A DNA stretch of 64,000 nt from Brucella gallinifaecis (GTDB taxonomy: Bacteria > Pseudomonadota > Alphaproteobacteria > Rhizobiales > Rhizobiaceae). Where the stretch lies: contig NZ_ML636807.1 of NCBI RefSeq assembly GCF_006476605.1, positions 1-64,000 on the forward strand, read 5' to 3'. Under the pieces are notes generated by a model. It saw only the letters and a list, made by a program, of their open reading frames with translations, ran no database searches and was not told the DNA's origin. The translations under genes and the position numbers were made by a program. Below are positions 50,534 through 59,632 of the stretch, piece after piece. The stretch's first letter is position 1; every line of letters begins with the position of its first letter.

Positions 50534-51464
50534 TATTCAATTTAACAAAATCACACTTATTGGCATTGGTCTCATCGGTTCATCCTTAGCGCGTGTCATC
50601 CGCCGCGAAGGTCTGGCCAATCATATCGCCATTGCCACACGCAGCGCAGAAACCCTCAAACGCACCGAGGAACTCAACCTTGGCGACAGCTATTCAACCG
50701 ATAGTGCGCAAGCCGTCAAAGATGCCGACCTCGTCATCATATCGGTGCCAGTCGGCTCATCCGGCACTGTTGCGCGACAGATTGCATCCAGCCTCAAACC
50801 CGGTGCCATCGTCACAGATGTCGGCTCGACCAAAGCTTCGGTCATTGCACAAATGCAGCCGGAACTGCCGCAGAACGTGCATTTCATTCCTGGCCACCCG
50901 CTTGCGGGCACGGAATATTCCGGCCCGGATGCAGGCTTTGCCGAGCTTTTCACCAATCGCTGGTGCATTCTCACACCTTTGCCCGATACCGATCAAACGG
51001 CAATCGACAAGCTTTCCGCCTTCTGGACAAAATGCGGTTCGCGTCTTGACCAGATGGACCCACAGCATCACGATCTGGTGCTGGCCATCGTCTCGCATCT
51101 TCCACATATCATCGCTTACAATATTGTCGGCACCGCCAGTGATCTGGAACAGGTCACAAAATCGGAAGTCATCAAATATTCGGCTTCAGGTTTTCGCGAC
51201 TTTACACGTCTGGCAGCATCAGACCCGACGATGTGGCGAGATGTCTGCCTGCATAACAAGGACGCAATCCTTGAAATGCTGGCTCGTTTCTCGGAAGATC
51301 TTGCTTCCTTGCAGCGCTCGATCCGCTGGGGTGATGGTGAAGCACTTTTTGATCTGTTCACACGCACACGTGCAGTGCGACGCAGCATCATCGATGCCGG
51401 TCAGGAAGTTGATGCGCCCAACTTCGGGCGTCAAACAGCCTCCCGGACAAATAACGAAGAATAA
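50526..51464 (+). CDS. tyrC: Prephenate/arogenate dehydrogenase TyrC
   Basis: NAD(P)-dependent decarboxylating dehydrogenase toward tyrosine. The 312-residue protein has the Rossmann motif [17 protein letters not shown], the [18 protein letters not shown] substrate block and the [10 protein letters not shown] catalytic-His block. It overlaps hisC by eight bases, so the two genes are one operon, terminated by the hairpin at 51467-51498. Confidence 0.92.
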   Translation: MSDIQFNKITLIGIGLIGSSLARVIRREGLANHIAIATRSAETLKRTEELNLGDSYSTDSAQAVKDADLVIISVPVGSSGTVARQIASSLKPGAIVTDVGSTKASVIAQMQPELPQNVHFIPGHPLAGTEYSGPDAGFAELFTNRWCILTPLPDTDQTAIDKLSAFWTKCGSRLDQMDPQHHDLVLAIVSHLPHIIAYNIVGTASDLEQVTKSEVIKYSASGFRDFTRLAASDPTMWRDVCLHNKDAILEMLARFSEDLASLQRSIRWGDGEALFDLFTRTRAVRRSIIDAGQEVDAPNFGRQTASRTNNEE

Positions 51465-51466
51465 TC

Positions 51467-51498
51467 AAAAAAGGGCAGTATAAAAACTGCCCTTTTTT
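51467..51498. terminator. Bidirectional terminator of tyrC and the DUF2125 gene
   Basis: AAAAAAGGGCAGT, five-base loop, ACTGCCCTTTTTT. It overlaps the stop of the convergent DUF2125 gene. Confidence 0.92.
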
Positions 51499-52516
51499 AT
51501 AATTCTGGCACCCGACCAAGCGGAATAAAACCGGCACGGGCCCGTCCGTCACGAATGGTAATATCCATTGTCGGATTGCCCTTTTCATCTTTCGGCATGG
51601 CAGAAAGAGCAAAAAGAACCGTAGCAATATTGCCGCCCTGTTCAGGGAAAATGGTTTGGCCGGCCTGCGCAAACGATTGTGGGTTAATCAGCGTGACTTT
51701 GAGATCCGCGTTAATTTTACCCTCCGCATCAACAGCCACCGGCCCGGCAACCGAAATCATAGCTCCATTTGGCATAGATAAAAATGCCTGATTGATCACA
51801 CCGCTATGGCCGCGCATCCGCTCGCTGAACGGGGACGGACTGGCAGCAAGAAAAGTCGCGGCATTTTCGATCTGCATATCAACAAGACCATCTATTTCTG
51901 GGCTTTTGGCATGACCGATCAAAAATGGTTCAAGCTTTAACCCAGCAAAACGGCCATTGATTTCAAGCAGATCATCCTCGCTGCTCAGGCGAAGGCTGAT
52001 CTGTTCAACCGTACTGATCTGTTCTGTCGTCGTAGTTTCGGTGCGCAAGCCCACATTCACATCCCGCGCATTCAATTCAATCGCAGTCGGAAATGGACGG
52101 GCAAGACGTGTATTCGAAGTAAACCTACTCCAATTAATTTCCAGTGGCTGTAGACCCGGAAACTCAATGAATGCAGGACCAGTCAGCTCATTACTAAGCG
52201 AGCGTGGCGCATAAGCCGGTGAGCCTGATGTAAAACGCCCAGCCCGAAACGCCATGCCCTCGGAAGGCTTCTGCCATGAAATGCTTGCGCAAACCACATT
52301 CACTCGCAACGGATAACCGCCCATGTGCAGATCTTCACACTGAACACCTACCCCCTGTGATGCAAGCCTTGCTATATCGGCTTTTGCGCGGCCTTCAATC
52401 TTGCCGGAAATATAAAACCACCCGGCTGTATAGGCAGCTATCAGCACAAGCATGATGATCACAATCGTGACAGGACGCTTTCTGGATTTCTTGGTTTCAA
52501 TACCAACACGCGCCAT
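51497..52516 (-). CDS. DUF2125 domain protein, membrane-anchored
   Basis: A 339-residue protein with an N-terminal membrane span (VTIVIIMLVLIAAYTAGWFYI, about 16-36) and a periplasmic region with GVGVQCEDLHMGGYPLRVNVVC, the DUF2125 signature. Two cysteines in that block could form a disulfide. Repeated beta-rich segments (AGPVAVDAEGKINADLKVTL) resemble AsmA-like or lipid-transfer proteins. No function is known to me. The start is the ATG at 52516; a TTG one codon upstream is less likely. Confidence 0.82.
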   Translation of the reverse strand: MARVGIETKKSRKRPVTIVIIMLVLIAAYTAGWFYISGKIEGRAKADIARLASQGVGVQCEDLHMGGYPLRVNVVCASISWQKPSEGMAFRAGRFTSGSPAYAPRSLSNELTGPAFIEFPGLQPLEINWSRFTSNTRLARPFPTAIELNARDVNVGLRTETTTTEQISTVEQISLRLSSEDDLLEINGRFAGLKLEPFLIGHAKSPEIDGLVDMQIENAATFLAASPSPFSERMRGHSGVINQAFLSMPNGAMISVAGPVAVDAEGKINADLKVTLINPQSFAQAGQTIFPEQGGNIATVLFALSAMPKDEKGNPTMDITIRDGRARAGFIPLGRVPEL

Positions 52517-52727
52517 CAAGAAAGCCTTTGCTTTATCAAATACTTGGTTAGCGGTTCACGATGACCGGTTAAGGGCACAGCATATCATAAACCCACCTGC
52601 TGTCTCCAACAGGTGGCTATATTATGGCAGGATTGAGTCTTGTGAAGTTATGATCAACAAAAAATGCGGTATATCCTGAAATTGACAATAAAAACTCGCC
52701 ATAATTGCACTTATATTGATTCCTATC

Positions 52728-53282
52728 ATGACAAAGCACACCGACAATCAAGACATGAATGATTTCTGGGTATTCGGCTACGGCTCGCTGATGTGGCGAC
52801 CGGGATTCGCACATATTGAAACTGCACGCGCACGCTTACACGGCTATCGACGCAGTCTATGCATCTATTCACATGTTCATCGGGGCACACCTGATCATCC
52901 GGGTCTCGTTCTTGGTCTTGATAGCGGTGGTTCCTGTCTTGGAATGGCTTTTCGCGTACCCGGCGACATGGCAGATGAAGTCATGATCTATTTGCGTGAA
53001 CGCGAAATGTCCAATCGGGTCTATCACGAAAAATGGCTGCGTTTGCGCCTTGCAGATGGTCGCGATGTTCAGGCTGTCACTTATGTCGCTGACCGAACAC
53101 ATATCCAATATGCCGGCTCGCTTAAGGCAGAGCAAGCAGCTGCAATCGTCGCATCCGCACAAGGTATTTCCGGTGCAAATATCGACTATGTTTCAAACAC
53201 GATGGAGCATTTACGCAACATGCGTGTACGCGATCACACGCTTGAACATATCAGCAGCCTCATTGAGAGCATGGCTGACTGA
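52728..53282 (+). CDS. ChaC-type gamma-glutamylcyclotransferase
   Basis: Degrades glutathione to 5-oxoproline and Cys-Gly in characterised relatives. The 184-residue protein has the FGYGSLMWRPGF substrate loop, the GLVLGLDSGGSCLGMAFRV block and the catalytic glutamate region YLREREMSNRVY. I start at ATG 52728; in-frame TTG 52716 would add four residues. It converges with a membrane protein gene. Confidence 0.9.
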   Translation: MTKHTDNQDMNDFWVFGYGSLMWRPGFAHIETARARLHGYRRSLCIYSHVHRGTPDHPGLVLGLDSGGSCLGMAFRVPGDMADEVMIYLREREMSNRVYHEKWLRLRLADGRDVQAVTYVADRTHIQYAGSLKAEQAAAIVASAQGISGANIDYVSNTMEHLRNMRVRDHTLEHISSLIESMAD

Positions 53283-53295
53283 CGCATCATTGGCG

Positions 53296-54123
53296 TCAGG
53301 TTGGTTGAGCCTCCCGGCTTTCTTTTACAAGAAGCAAGGCGCCAATGAAAAAATAGATCGCTCCGATCAGGGTATGCGTATTGGAATAGCTGATCAACCA
53401 TAGAGCATCATTTCTGTTTGGCGATGTCGGTGTAACAGCAGCAATCATAAAAGCTATACAGCCCAGAAGATTGATGAAAACAATCTGCCAGGACAGGCTC
53501 TTCGGGTGCCAGCTCCAATGTTTGTTTCCGACTTCAACAAAAGCCAGATAACCAGAGATCAGAAACAGAACAGATCCTTCAAAATTAGGCGCCCATATTT
53601 CCAGAACATCGAGCTTCGGAAGACCGGGGGCAGCGATACTGTTAAATGTACTGATATTAAAAGCAATTGTTCCAATAAACTGTGTAAACGAACTCAACCA
53701 TCCTGCACTGCGCGGATGCCATCCGATCAGGGACAATCGGTGCCGCCCCTCGCCTGACTGGGGTGACGATGCCTTAAAGTCCAGTGCATTAGCCGATTGC
53801 AAATGCTGCAGCCCTGCGGCAATCGTGAAAGGTATTGAGCCTGCAAAGAATATAAGATTGGTCAGATTGGTCAGTTGCGGCCAGCGCAATGCACAAAACA
53901 TGAATATGCTACCCAGTGCGAAAATAAACGCACCCACGGCAAAAGAAATACCAATATTGGCGTTGTAGCTTTGCGTCTGCCAGAAAGGTGCCTGCCAGGC
54001 TGCATGTTGAGCAGATTTAAACTCCAGGCCTTTGCGTTGCATTCTTGCAAGCCAGACGATTCGTGCGCCATGCAGCTTGTAAATTTTTTCAGTTACCAGA
54101 GGCCAGATACCAAAAAGCTTCAT
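53296..54123 (-). CDS. Six-helix membrane protein of unknown function
   Basis: A 275-residue protein with about six hydrophobic segments (among them IGISFAVGAFIFALGSIFMF, LIFFAGSIPFTIAAGLQ, GSVLFLISGYLAFVEVGN and IGAIYFFIGALLLV). Repeated small-x-x-small helix phrases and the GSxxF-SGYLAF pattern recall YrhK-like membrane domains, but that is tentative. I start at ATG 54123; the frame is open another 13 codons upstream. No enzyme motif is visible. Confidence 0.7.
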   Translation of the reverse strand: MKLFGIWPLVTEKIYKLHGARIVWLARMQRKGLEFKSAQHAAWQAPFWQTQSYNANIGISFAVGAFIFALGSIFMFCALRWPQLTNLTNLIFFAGSIPFTIAAGLQHLQSANALDFKASSPQSGEGRHRLSLIGWHPRSAGWLSSFTQFIGTIAFNISTFNSIAAPGLPKLDVLEIWAPNFEGSVLFLISGYLAFVEVGNKHWSWHPKSLSWQIVFINLLGCIAFMIAAVTPTSPNRNDALWLISYSNTHTLIGAIYFFIGALLLVKESREAQPT

Positions 54124-54334
54124 CGCGGTTCCGCAAGCTGCAAAAGATATTATAAGGCACACAGAATTACACTCACATAAGACTGTCCATCCTGCTCTTG
54201 ATAAAATTGATACACAGGCCTGTTGCTGCTGTCATCAGTCCATCTGACGTAAACTCTATGAGAAACAGACAATCCAGCCCTTGTTCTTGGCCCGTGCAAC
54301 CGCTACATCTCGGAAAATTCTCAAGGAGAAAACT

Positions 54335-54625
54335 ATGATCGCATTGTTTCGCACCATTGATCTGGCGCTCGATATCTATACGTGGATCATCATTGCAAGT
54401 GCCATTTTCTCATGGCTCTATGCGTTCAACGTTGTCAATTCTTCCAACCGCTTTGTCGCATCGATCGGTGATTTTCTTTACAAGGTTACTGAGCCCGTAT
54501 TGCGCCCGATCCGCAATATCCTGCCCAATCTTGGCGGCATCGACATTTCGCCAGTTGTGCTGTTGCTGATTATTTTCTTCATCCGTCAGTTCATGTGGAC
54601 AACGCTGCTTCCTGCCCTGCTGTAA
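54335..54625 (+). CDS. YggT family membrane protein
   Basis: A 96-residue protein with two membrane spans ([20 protein letters not shown] and [20 protein letters not shown]) joined by the conserved [23 protein letters not shown] loop. The family is implicated in osmotic shock tolerance and, in plastids and some bacteria, membrane-protein assembly. AAGGAG before ATG 54335 decides the start; the frame upstream to 54281 is untranslated. Confidence 0.93.
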   Translation: MIALFRTIDLALDIYTWIIIASAIFSWLYAFNVVNSSNRFVASIGDFLYKVTEPVLRPIRNILPNLGGIDISPVVLLLIIFFIRQFMWTTLLPALL

Positions 54626-54666
54626 CAAATGCTATCCAGCAAGCACATGCTTTCTGAGAGGATTTA

Positions 54667-55125
54667 TTAGTTACCCGTAAGCCGAGGCGCAACTTTTTCG
54701 ATATCAGCGATCAGTTGCAAAAGATTTCTGCTGATATGCGCATGCAACAATGCTGCGGCTTCCGGATATTCCTCCAGAATGCGCCGAAAGACCGAACGGC
54801 TGATGCGGATAACTTCCGTTTCTTCTTCCGCCAGAGCACCGGTCAGGCGTGTAGTCTGCGCAATCAGCGCCATTTCACCCAGCATGGCACCGGGACCGAC
54901 AGGGCGGATTATAATCCGCCCTTCATCTGCATCATGAAACAGACTGATATTGCCCGATACGACAACATAGCCGCAATCAGCACTCTGGCCTTCGCGAAAC
55001 AGTTCCCGACCAGCACGCAGAACAAGACGTTCTGCGCCAAAGGCGAGCAAACGCAACTGTTCAGGTGAGAAAGACTCGAACAGGCCTACTGAGCCGAGAA
55101 TACGAATATCATCATCAAGCGCCAT
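54667..55125 (-). CDS. Cyclic-nucleotide-binding domain protein without a DNA-binding domain
   Basis: A 152-residue Crp-fold protein: GLFESFSPEQLRLLAFGAE, FREGQSADCGYVVVSGNISLF, then GPGAMLGEMALIAQTTRLTGALAEEETEVI, the phosphate-binding cassette with GEMAL and an Arg-Thr-Gly-type contact region. It ends after the C-helix, so there is no helix-turn-helix; it is likely a partner protein or a receptor in another complex. It lies 34 bases downstream of a response regulator gene on the same strand, with which it may form an operon. Confidence 0.88.
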   Translation of the reverse strand: MALDDDIRILGSVGLFESFSPEQLRLLAFGAERLVLRAGRELFREGQSADCGYVVVSGNISLFHDADEGRIIIRPVGPGAMLGEMALIAQTTRLTGALAEEETEVIRISRSVFRRILEEYPEAAALLHAHISRNLLQLIADIEKVAPRLTGN

Positions 55126-55159
55126 AGCCTGTCATTACACCCGCATCATGCACTGTCCA

Positions 55160-55843
55160 TCATGGGACAAGCTTATATCCCCCGCTTTCTGTAACCAGAA
55201 GCGACGCATTGGACGGATCCTTCTCTATTTTCTGGCGCAGACGATAAACATGGGTCTCCAGCGTATGGGTTGTGACGCCCGAATTATAGCCCCAGACTTC
55301 CTCAAGCAGCACATCGCGGCCAATGACCTTGTCACCGGCACGATAAAGATACTTGATGATCGCCGCTTCCTTTTCGGTCAGGCGGATCTTGCTGCCCTTT
55401 TCATCGAGAAGCAATTTCTGCCCCGGCTTGAAAGTGTAAGGCCCGACGATGAAGGTTGCATCTTCACTCTGCTCATGCTGGCGCAACTGCGCACGGATAC
55501 GGGCAAGCAAAACAGCAAACTTGAATGGCTTGGTGACATAATCATTGGCGCCTGATTCGAGACCGAGAATCGTGTCTGATTCGGTATCATGACCAGTCAG
55601 CATAATAATCGGAGCCTTGAAACCACCCTTGCGCAAAAGCTTCACCGCCTCACGCCCGTCCATATCCGGCAAGCCGACATCCATGATCAGAAGATCGACG
55701 ACACCATTGCGGGCGCTCTGAATGCCCTTGGTGGCGTTGTCTTCCTGAAGAATCTGGAATTCTTCGCACAGCTCCAGCTGTTCGACGAGGATGGAGCGGA
55801 GATCTTCGTCATCGTCCACGAGCAGTATTGTACGACCTGTCAT
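55160..55843 (-). CDS. OmpR/PhoB-type response regulator
   Basis: A 227-residue regulator with a receiver domain (acidic pair DDDED near residue 10, phospho-Asp in LLIMDVGLPDMDG, KPF at about 106) and a C-terminal winged helix (LTEKEAAIIKYLYRAG, VTTHTLETHVYRLRQKIEKDP, SGGYKLVP). No histidine kinase gene is next to it. The sequence type resembles CenR of Alphaproteobacteria, a cell-envelope regulator, but I cannot confirm the assignment. ATG 55843 has AGGACA upstream; the frame continues 13 codons further. Confidence 0.93.
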   Translation of the reverse strand: MTGRTILLVDDDEDLRSILVEQLELCEEFQILQEDNATKGIQSARNGVVDLLIMDVGLPDMDGREAVKLLRKGGFKAPIIMLTGHDTESDTILGLESGANDYVTKPFKFAVLLARIRAQLRQHEQSEDATFIVGPYTFKPGQKLLLDEKGSKIRLTEKEAAIIKYLYRAGDKVIGRDVLLEEVWGYNSGVTTHTLETHVYRLRQKIEKDPSNASLLVTESGGYKLVP

Positions 55844-55964
55844 GCCTGTCCTCGTTACCCTTTGATTCAAATAATGGTTCATGGTTTATGACATTTAATG
55901 GCGATAAGTTGAAGCCGTGAAAAAACAGGGGTGATTTTCAGGCGATCACCTAAACTTTATCAGC

Positions 55965-56531
55965 ATGCAGAAAACGGAGGCAGACTTGTCCATAAATCGT
56001 AATAACCGCGCTATTGGCATCATCAATGTAAGGGCAAAGCCTGGCCATAAAACACGCGGCCTGCTTGCTGCTGGCAATTTGGTGCTCGAATGTGCACTTG
56101 GCAAGGGGGGCATCAGCGCTTTCAAGCGCGAAGGTGACGGCGCAACACCACTTTCTTCCATGCGTTTGCTTTATGGATATCGTCGCGGTGATTCCGGGCC
56201 ATGGCCACTATCGCGCCTGCCACTGCGCCGTGTGCGCAAGCAAGATGGCTGGTGTGACGCCCCCAAAGACGCCAATTACAATCGCCCGGTCAATCTGCCT
56301 TTTAAAGCCAGCCATGAGAAAATGTGGCGCAATGACGATGTTTATGATGCCTGTATTGTAATGGACTGGAACATAAGTCCACGCAAACGCGGCTGCGGCA
56401 GCGCTATTTTCTTTCATCTCTCGCGGCCTGGCTATACGCCGACCGAAGGCTGTATCGCTTTGAAGCGCTCCGATATGGCCCGCCTTCTCCCGCATCTGAA
56501 CAACAGGACGATGATCCGTGTTCTCAGATAA
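55965..56531 (+). CDS. L,D-transpeptidase-like YkuD protein, ending in repeat sequence
   Basis: A 188-residue YkuD-fold protein without a clear signal peptide. The catalytic block is FFHLSRPGYTPTEGCIALKRSDM, with the His and Cys in place, preceded by the GDGATPLSSMRLLYGYRR substrate block. It resembles the short cytoplasm-predicted YkuD proteins of Rhizobiales. Its stop codon TAA (56529-56531) lies in the 18-base leftover end of a MITE-like element, directly before a complete copy. The natural end may once have differed. Confidence 0.85.
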   Translation: MQKTEADLSINRNNRAIGIINVRAKPGHKTRGLLAAGNLVLECALGKGGISAFKREGDGATPLSSMRLLYGYRRGDSGPWPLSRLPLRRVRKQDGWCDAPKDANYNRPVNLPFKASHEKMWRNDDVYDACIVMDWNISPRKRGCGSAIFFHLSRPGYTPTEGCIALKRSDMARLLPHLNNRTMIRVLR

Positions 56532-56546
56532 TGGGTCCTGACCCTA
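56529..56546 (+). repeat. Truncated end of a MITE-like element
   Basis: TAATGGGTCCTGACCCTA is identical to the last 18 bases of the element's right end. It adjoins copy C with a shared TA, so the two ends form a perfect back-to-back palindrome (56534-56557). It reads as the remnant of an earlier copy into which copy C was inserted or with which it recombined. Confidence 0.7.
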
Positions 56547-56826
56547 GGGTCAGGACCCATTAATTTGACGGGGATGGTGTGAGGCCATCCGTTCGGATAC
56601 TAGAAGGAAAGACGAAGGAAATGTGGTTCATTTTCAAGACTTTACGACGAAGTAGGCCGAGCGGATGGACCACATCCTTCGGACATCGAAATGACTAGTA
56701 TGCGATTTGGGCGATCTGCTGCGTCGAGCCGCTCAACCGGGGGAACCACCCCGGTCCTCACGTCTCTCCTAGCATATCTGGTCATTTCAGATGCCATTCT
56801 CATCAAATTAATGGGTCCTGACCCTA
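56545..56826 (+). mobile_element. MITE-like element, copy C
   Basis: A 282-base copy in the same orientation as B and D, with ends identical to copy A. It differs from A and B by a 12-base gain near 56693-56708 that also breaks the shared open frame. It lies between convergent genes: the upstream YkuD gene ends in the adjoining remnant and the right-hand TAG of this copy (56824-56826, reverse strand) is the stop codon of the MocR regulator gene. Confidence 0.87.
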
Positions 56827-58305
56827 AGCCACATCCGTTTGTGCTATGCGCATCGCATCGCTTAAAACAGCAAAGATATAAGGCTCAATGGACTGTGCAG
56901 CATTGAAGCGCAGATAGCGGGTAGCACTTTGCGATGGGCTGAACACATCGCCAGGTGCGAGCAGAACCCCTTTCTTGAGCGCATAAGCTGCAATCTGTCC
57001 TGAATCCATTCCTTCTGGCAATCGCGCCCAGAGGAACATACCGCCTTGCGGTTCGCTCCAGAGTTCAAGACCGGTGGTCTTAAGCCGCTTGGCCGTCATG
57101 GTCATGGCATCGGCAAGCTTGGTGCGCAGACTGTCAATATGACGTCGATAGGTGCCATCGGTCAGGAGAGCATGTACAATCTGCGCCGACAGCATATTAC
57201 CCGCAAATGTGCTGGCAAGCTTGAGATCGGTCAGAGCATCAATCCACTCCGGGCGGCCGGCAATATAGCCAACGCGAGCCGCAGCCGAGAGGGTTTTGGA
57301 GAAGCTGCCAATATGAAGCACCCGGTCAAAACCGTCGAGTTCTGCCAGAAGCGGTGCTGGAGACGGATGAAAATCACCAAAGATATTATCTTCAACCAGC
57401 GTGATCTCATGGGTTTCGGCAAGCTTTAAAAGCCGGTGCGCAGTGGCAGGAGTCATCGTGCCGCCGGTCGGATTATGCAGCCCCGCATTGGAAATATAAA
57501 GCTTGGGCCCGTGTTCCTCCGACGCTTTTGCAAAAGCCTCCAGATCGGGGCCGGAATGCGTATAGGGAATGCCGATCAGTTTGACACGATGCGAAAGAAG
57601 AGCTGCCTGAAAATTGAAATAGCAGGGATCATCCACCAGAACCACATCGCCGGGCTGCAACAGAAAACGACAGATAAGATCAATCGCATGGGTGCCCGAA
57701 TCAGTGAGCAATATATCTCCGCCAGACATATCGATGCCCTGTTCGGATAATTTTCGTGCCAGATAATTACGCAAAGGGCGAAAGCCGAGCGGTTCACCAT
57801 AGGTTGTCAGATTGCTGTTTTCATCGCGGGCAATTGCACGCATGGCACGACGAATAGCTTCAAGAGGCAGCCATTCGTCAGGCAACCAGCCACAACCCGG
57901 CTTGTAAGTTTCGCTGTCAGCTTCAAGCGATTGGCGCATGACCCAGAAAGGGTCAATCTGCCGGTCCTTATGCAATATGGTTGCGGCAACGCTAAAGGGC
58001 TGGCGCCCTCGTTCTGAAACATAAAAACCCGCACCGCGGCGCGACTGGATGATACCTTCAGCCACCAATCTGTCATAGGCCTCAACAACGGTTGATTTCG
58101 ATACATTCATGGTTTCGGCGAGACGGCGGATTGATGGCAGTCGTGCCCCGGGAGCAAGGCTCATCGCGCTAATGCGGTCACGAATAATGGTCATGACCTT
58201 TTCAACCAGCGAAATTTTTTCCGCCACAGCCGTTTCATCGCTACTGCCGCCAAGATAGGCAGCTTCCACAGCTTCAAGACTATGCAAAAGCCCCTTGGAA
58301 ATCAT
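56824..58305 (-). CDS. MocR/PdxR-type PLP-dependent transcriptional regulator
   Basis: A 493-residue GntR-class regulator: winged helix at about 30-100 (RLPSIRRLAETMNVSKSTVVEAYDRLVAEG), then an aminotransferase-fold domain with the PLP lysine in HIGSFSKTLSAAARVGYI and YLFNAAQSIEP-like end. Its TAG stop is the terminal TAG of repeat copy C. It is divergent from an EamA transporter that it probably regulates; inverted repeats TACAGT-N8-ACTGTA lie between the two starts. ATG 58305 follows AAGGGTGG; a GTG three codons upstream is possible. No pdx gene is adjacent. Confidence 0.9.
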   Translation of the reverse strand: MISKGLLHSLEAVEAAYLGGSSDETAVAEKISLVEKVMTIIRDRISAMSLAPGARLPSIRRLAETMNVSKSTVVEAYDRLVAEGIIQSRRGAGFYVSERGRQPFSVAATILHKDRQIDPFWVMRQSLEADSETYKPGCGWLPDEWLPLEAIRRAMRAIARDENSNLTTYGEPLGFRPLRNYLARKLSEQGIDMSGGDILLTDSGTHAIDLICRFLLQPGDVVLVDDPCYFNFQAALLSHRVKLIGIPYTHSGPDLEAFAKASEEHGPKLYISNAGLHNPTGGTMTPATAHRLLKLAETHEITLVEDNIFGDFHPSPAPLLAELDGFDRVLHIGSFSKTLSAAARVGYIAGRPEWIDALTDLKLASTFAGNMLSAQIVHALLTDGTYRRHIDSLRTKLADAMTMTAKRLKTTGLELWSEPQGGMFLWARLPEGMDSGQIAAYALKKGVLLAPGDVFSPSQSATRYLRFNAAQSIEPYIFAVLSDAMRIAQTDVA

Positions 58306-58326
58306 CTGTACCACCCTTCGTATCAG

Positions 58327-58389
58327 TACAGTTTGCCAGAACTGTATAGGAATTGTCTCTGACTATTTTGCCAAATTCACAGCACTGTA
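58327..58389. promoter_or_regulatory. Putative MocR operator between divergent genes
   Basis: TACAGT (58327-58332) and ACTGTA (58341-58346) form an inverted repeat with an 8-base spacer, and a further ACTGTA stands at 58384-58389. Repeated half-sites between divergent genes are the usual arrangement for MocR regulators. Confidence 0.55.
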
Positions 58390-58432
58390 CTGGAATCAGT
58401 TATACATGGTTGCAATAGATCGAAAAGAGACA

Positions 58433-59302
58433 ATGAATACGAATGCAAACAAGACCGCGGGTTGGATTAACGGTTTTCTGGGGGTTCTCATATTCAGCGG
58501 GTCACTGACAGCGACACGCCTGGCAGTGATTGATATTGATCCGGCCTTCGTGACCATGGCGCGGGCATCAATGGCCGGATTAGTGAGCATAGTGCTTCTC
58601 ATGGCTTTTCGTGCACCATTTCCAGGCCGTCATGATGTGGCTTCGCTGATCATTGTAGCGCTTGGTGTTGTGCTCGGTTTTCCATTGCTGACGGGTATCG
58701 CGCTGCAACACATGACTTCAGCTCATGCGATTGTTTTTATCGGTCTGCTGCCCTTGGCGACAGCCGTGTTTGCGGTGCTGCGTGGCGGCGAAAATCCACG
58801 CCCGCTATTCTGGCTTTTTTCAATAATCGGCAGCACCATCGTTGCCTCATACGCCTATGGGCAGGGCAGCCAGTCAAGCTTGCTTGGCGATGCACTGATG
58901 CTTGGCGCAATCATTGCCTGCGGGCTTGGCTATGCAGAAGGGGCGAGCCTTTCGCGCAGGCTGGGCGGCTGGCAGGTCATCTGCTGGGCGCTGGTTTTCT
59001 CACTCCCGATCATGCTGCCGCTGAGCATTCTGACACGACCTGAATCATGGGAGAATATCGGCATCATGGCATGGGGCGGGCTTGCCTATGTGACACTGTT
59101 TTCAATGCTGATCGGCTTTTTCTTCTGGTATCGCGGGCTGGCACAGGGCGGCGCGGCGGCAGTCGGACAGCTTCAATTATTACAGCCCTTCTTCGGCCTC
59201 ATGCTGGCTGCATCGATTGCCGGAGAGCCTGTGAGCATGGGTATGGTGCTGACCGCCGGCGTAGTTGTGCTCTGCGTGGCCGGTGCGAAAAAATTTGCTT
59301 AG
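58433..59302 (+). CDS. EamA family (DMT) transporter, stop codon from a repeat end
   Basis: A 289-residue protein with about ten hydrophobic helices and two EamA halves (GFLGVLIFSGSLTATRLAVID at the start; a second repeat near LLGDALMLGAIIACGLGYAEG). Its role is unknown; MocR neighbours often govern vitamin B6, amino-acid or compound transport. I start at 58433 behind GAAAAGAGA. Its TAG stop at 59300-59302 is the first three bases of repeat copy D. Confidence 0.87.
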   Translation: MNTNANKTAGWINGFLGVLIFSGSLTATRLAVIDIDPAFVTMARASMAGLVSIVLLMAFRAPFPGRHDVASLIIVALGVVLGFPLLTGIALQHMTSAHAIVFIGLLPLATAVFAVLRGGENPRPLFWLFSIIGSTIVASYAYGQGSQSSLLGDALMLGAIIACGLGYAEGASLSRRLGGWQVICWALVFSLPIMLPLSILTRPESWENIGIMAWGGLAYVTLFSMLIGFFFWYRGLAQGGAAAVGQLQLLQPFFGLMLAASIAGEPVSMGMVLTAGVVVLCVAGAKKFA

Positions 59303-59581
59303 GGTCAGGACCTATTAATTTGACGGGAATGGTGTGAGGCCATCCGTTCGGATACGAGAAGGAAAGGCGAAGGAAATGTGGTTCATTTTCAAGACTTTAC
59401 GACGAAGTAGGCCGGGCGGATGGACCACATCCTTCGGACATCGAAATGACTTGGTGATCTGCTTCGTCGAGCCGCTCAACCGGGGGAAAAACCCCGGTCC
59501 TCGCGTCTCTCTCTTTGAATACTTGGGCATATCTGGTCATTTCAGATGCCATTCTCATCAAATTAATGGGGCCTGACCCTA
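59300..59581 (+). mobile_element. MITE-like element, copy D
   Basis: A 282-base copy with partly decayed ends (single changes in each terminal repeat that do not match one another). Its 12-base gain is in a different place from that of copy C. It lies between convergent genes; its first three bases are the stop codon of the EamA gene. With copy C it brackets the MocR-EamA pair as direct repeats. Confidence 0.87.
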
Positions 59582-59586
59582 GGCAA

Positions 59587-59631
59587 GCTTGTCGCCCAAA
59601 AGTGGGAACCGGTTTTGGGATAACGACAAGC
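59587..59631. repeat. Palindromic repeat (AACCGGTTTT core)
   Basis: Outer arms GCTTGTCG and CGACAAGC enclose CCCAAAA/TTTTGGG arms around the core. Almost the reverse complement of the repeat at 26152-26177. It lies directly after copy D and may serve as terminator for the convergent genes. Confidence 0.75.
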
Positions 59632-59632
59632 G

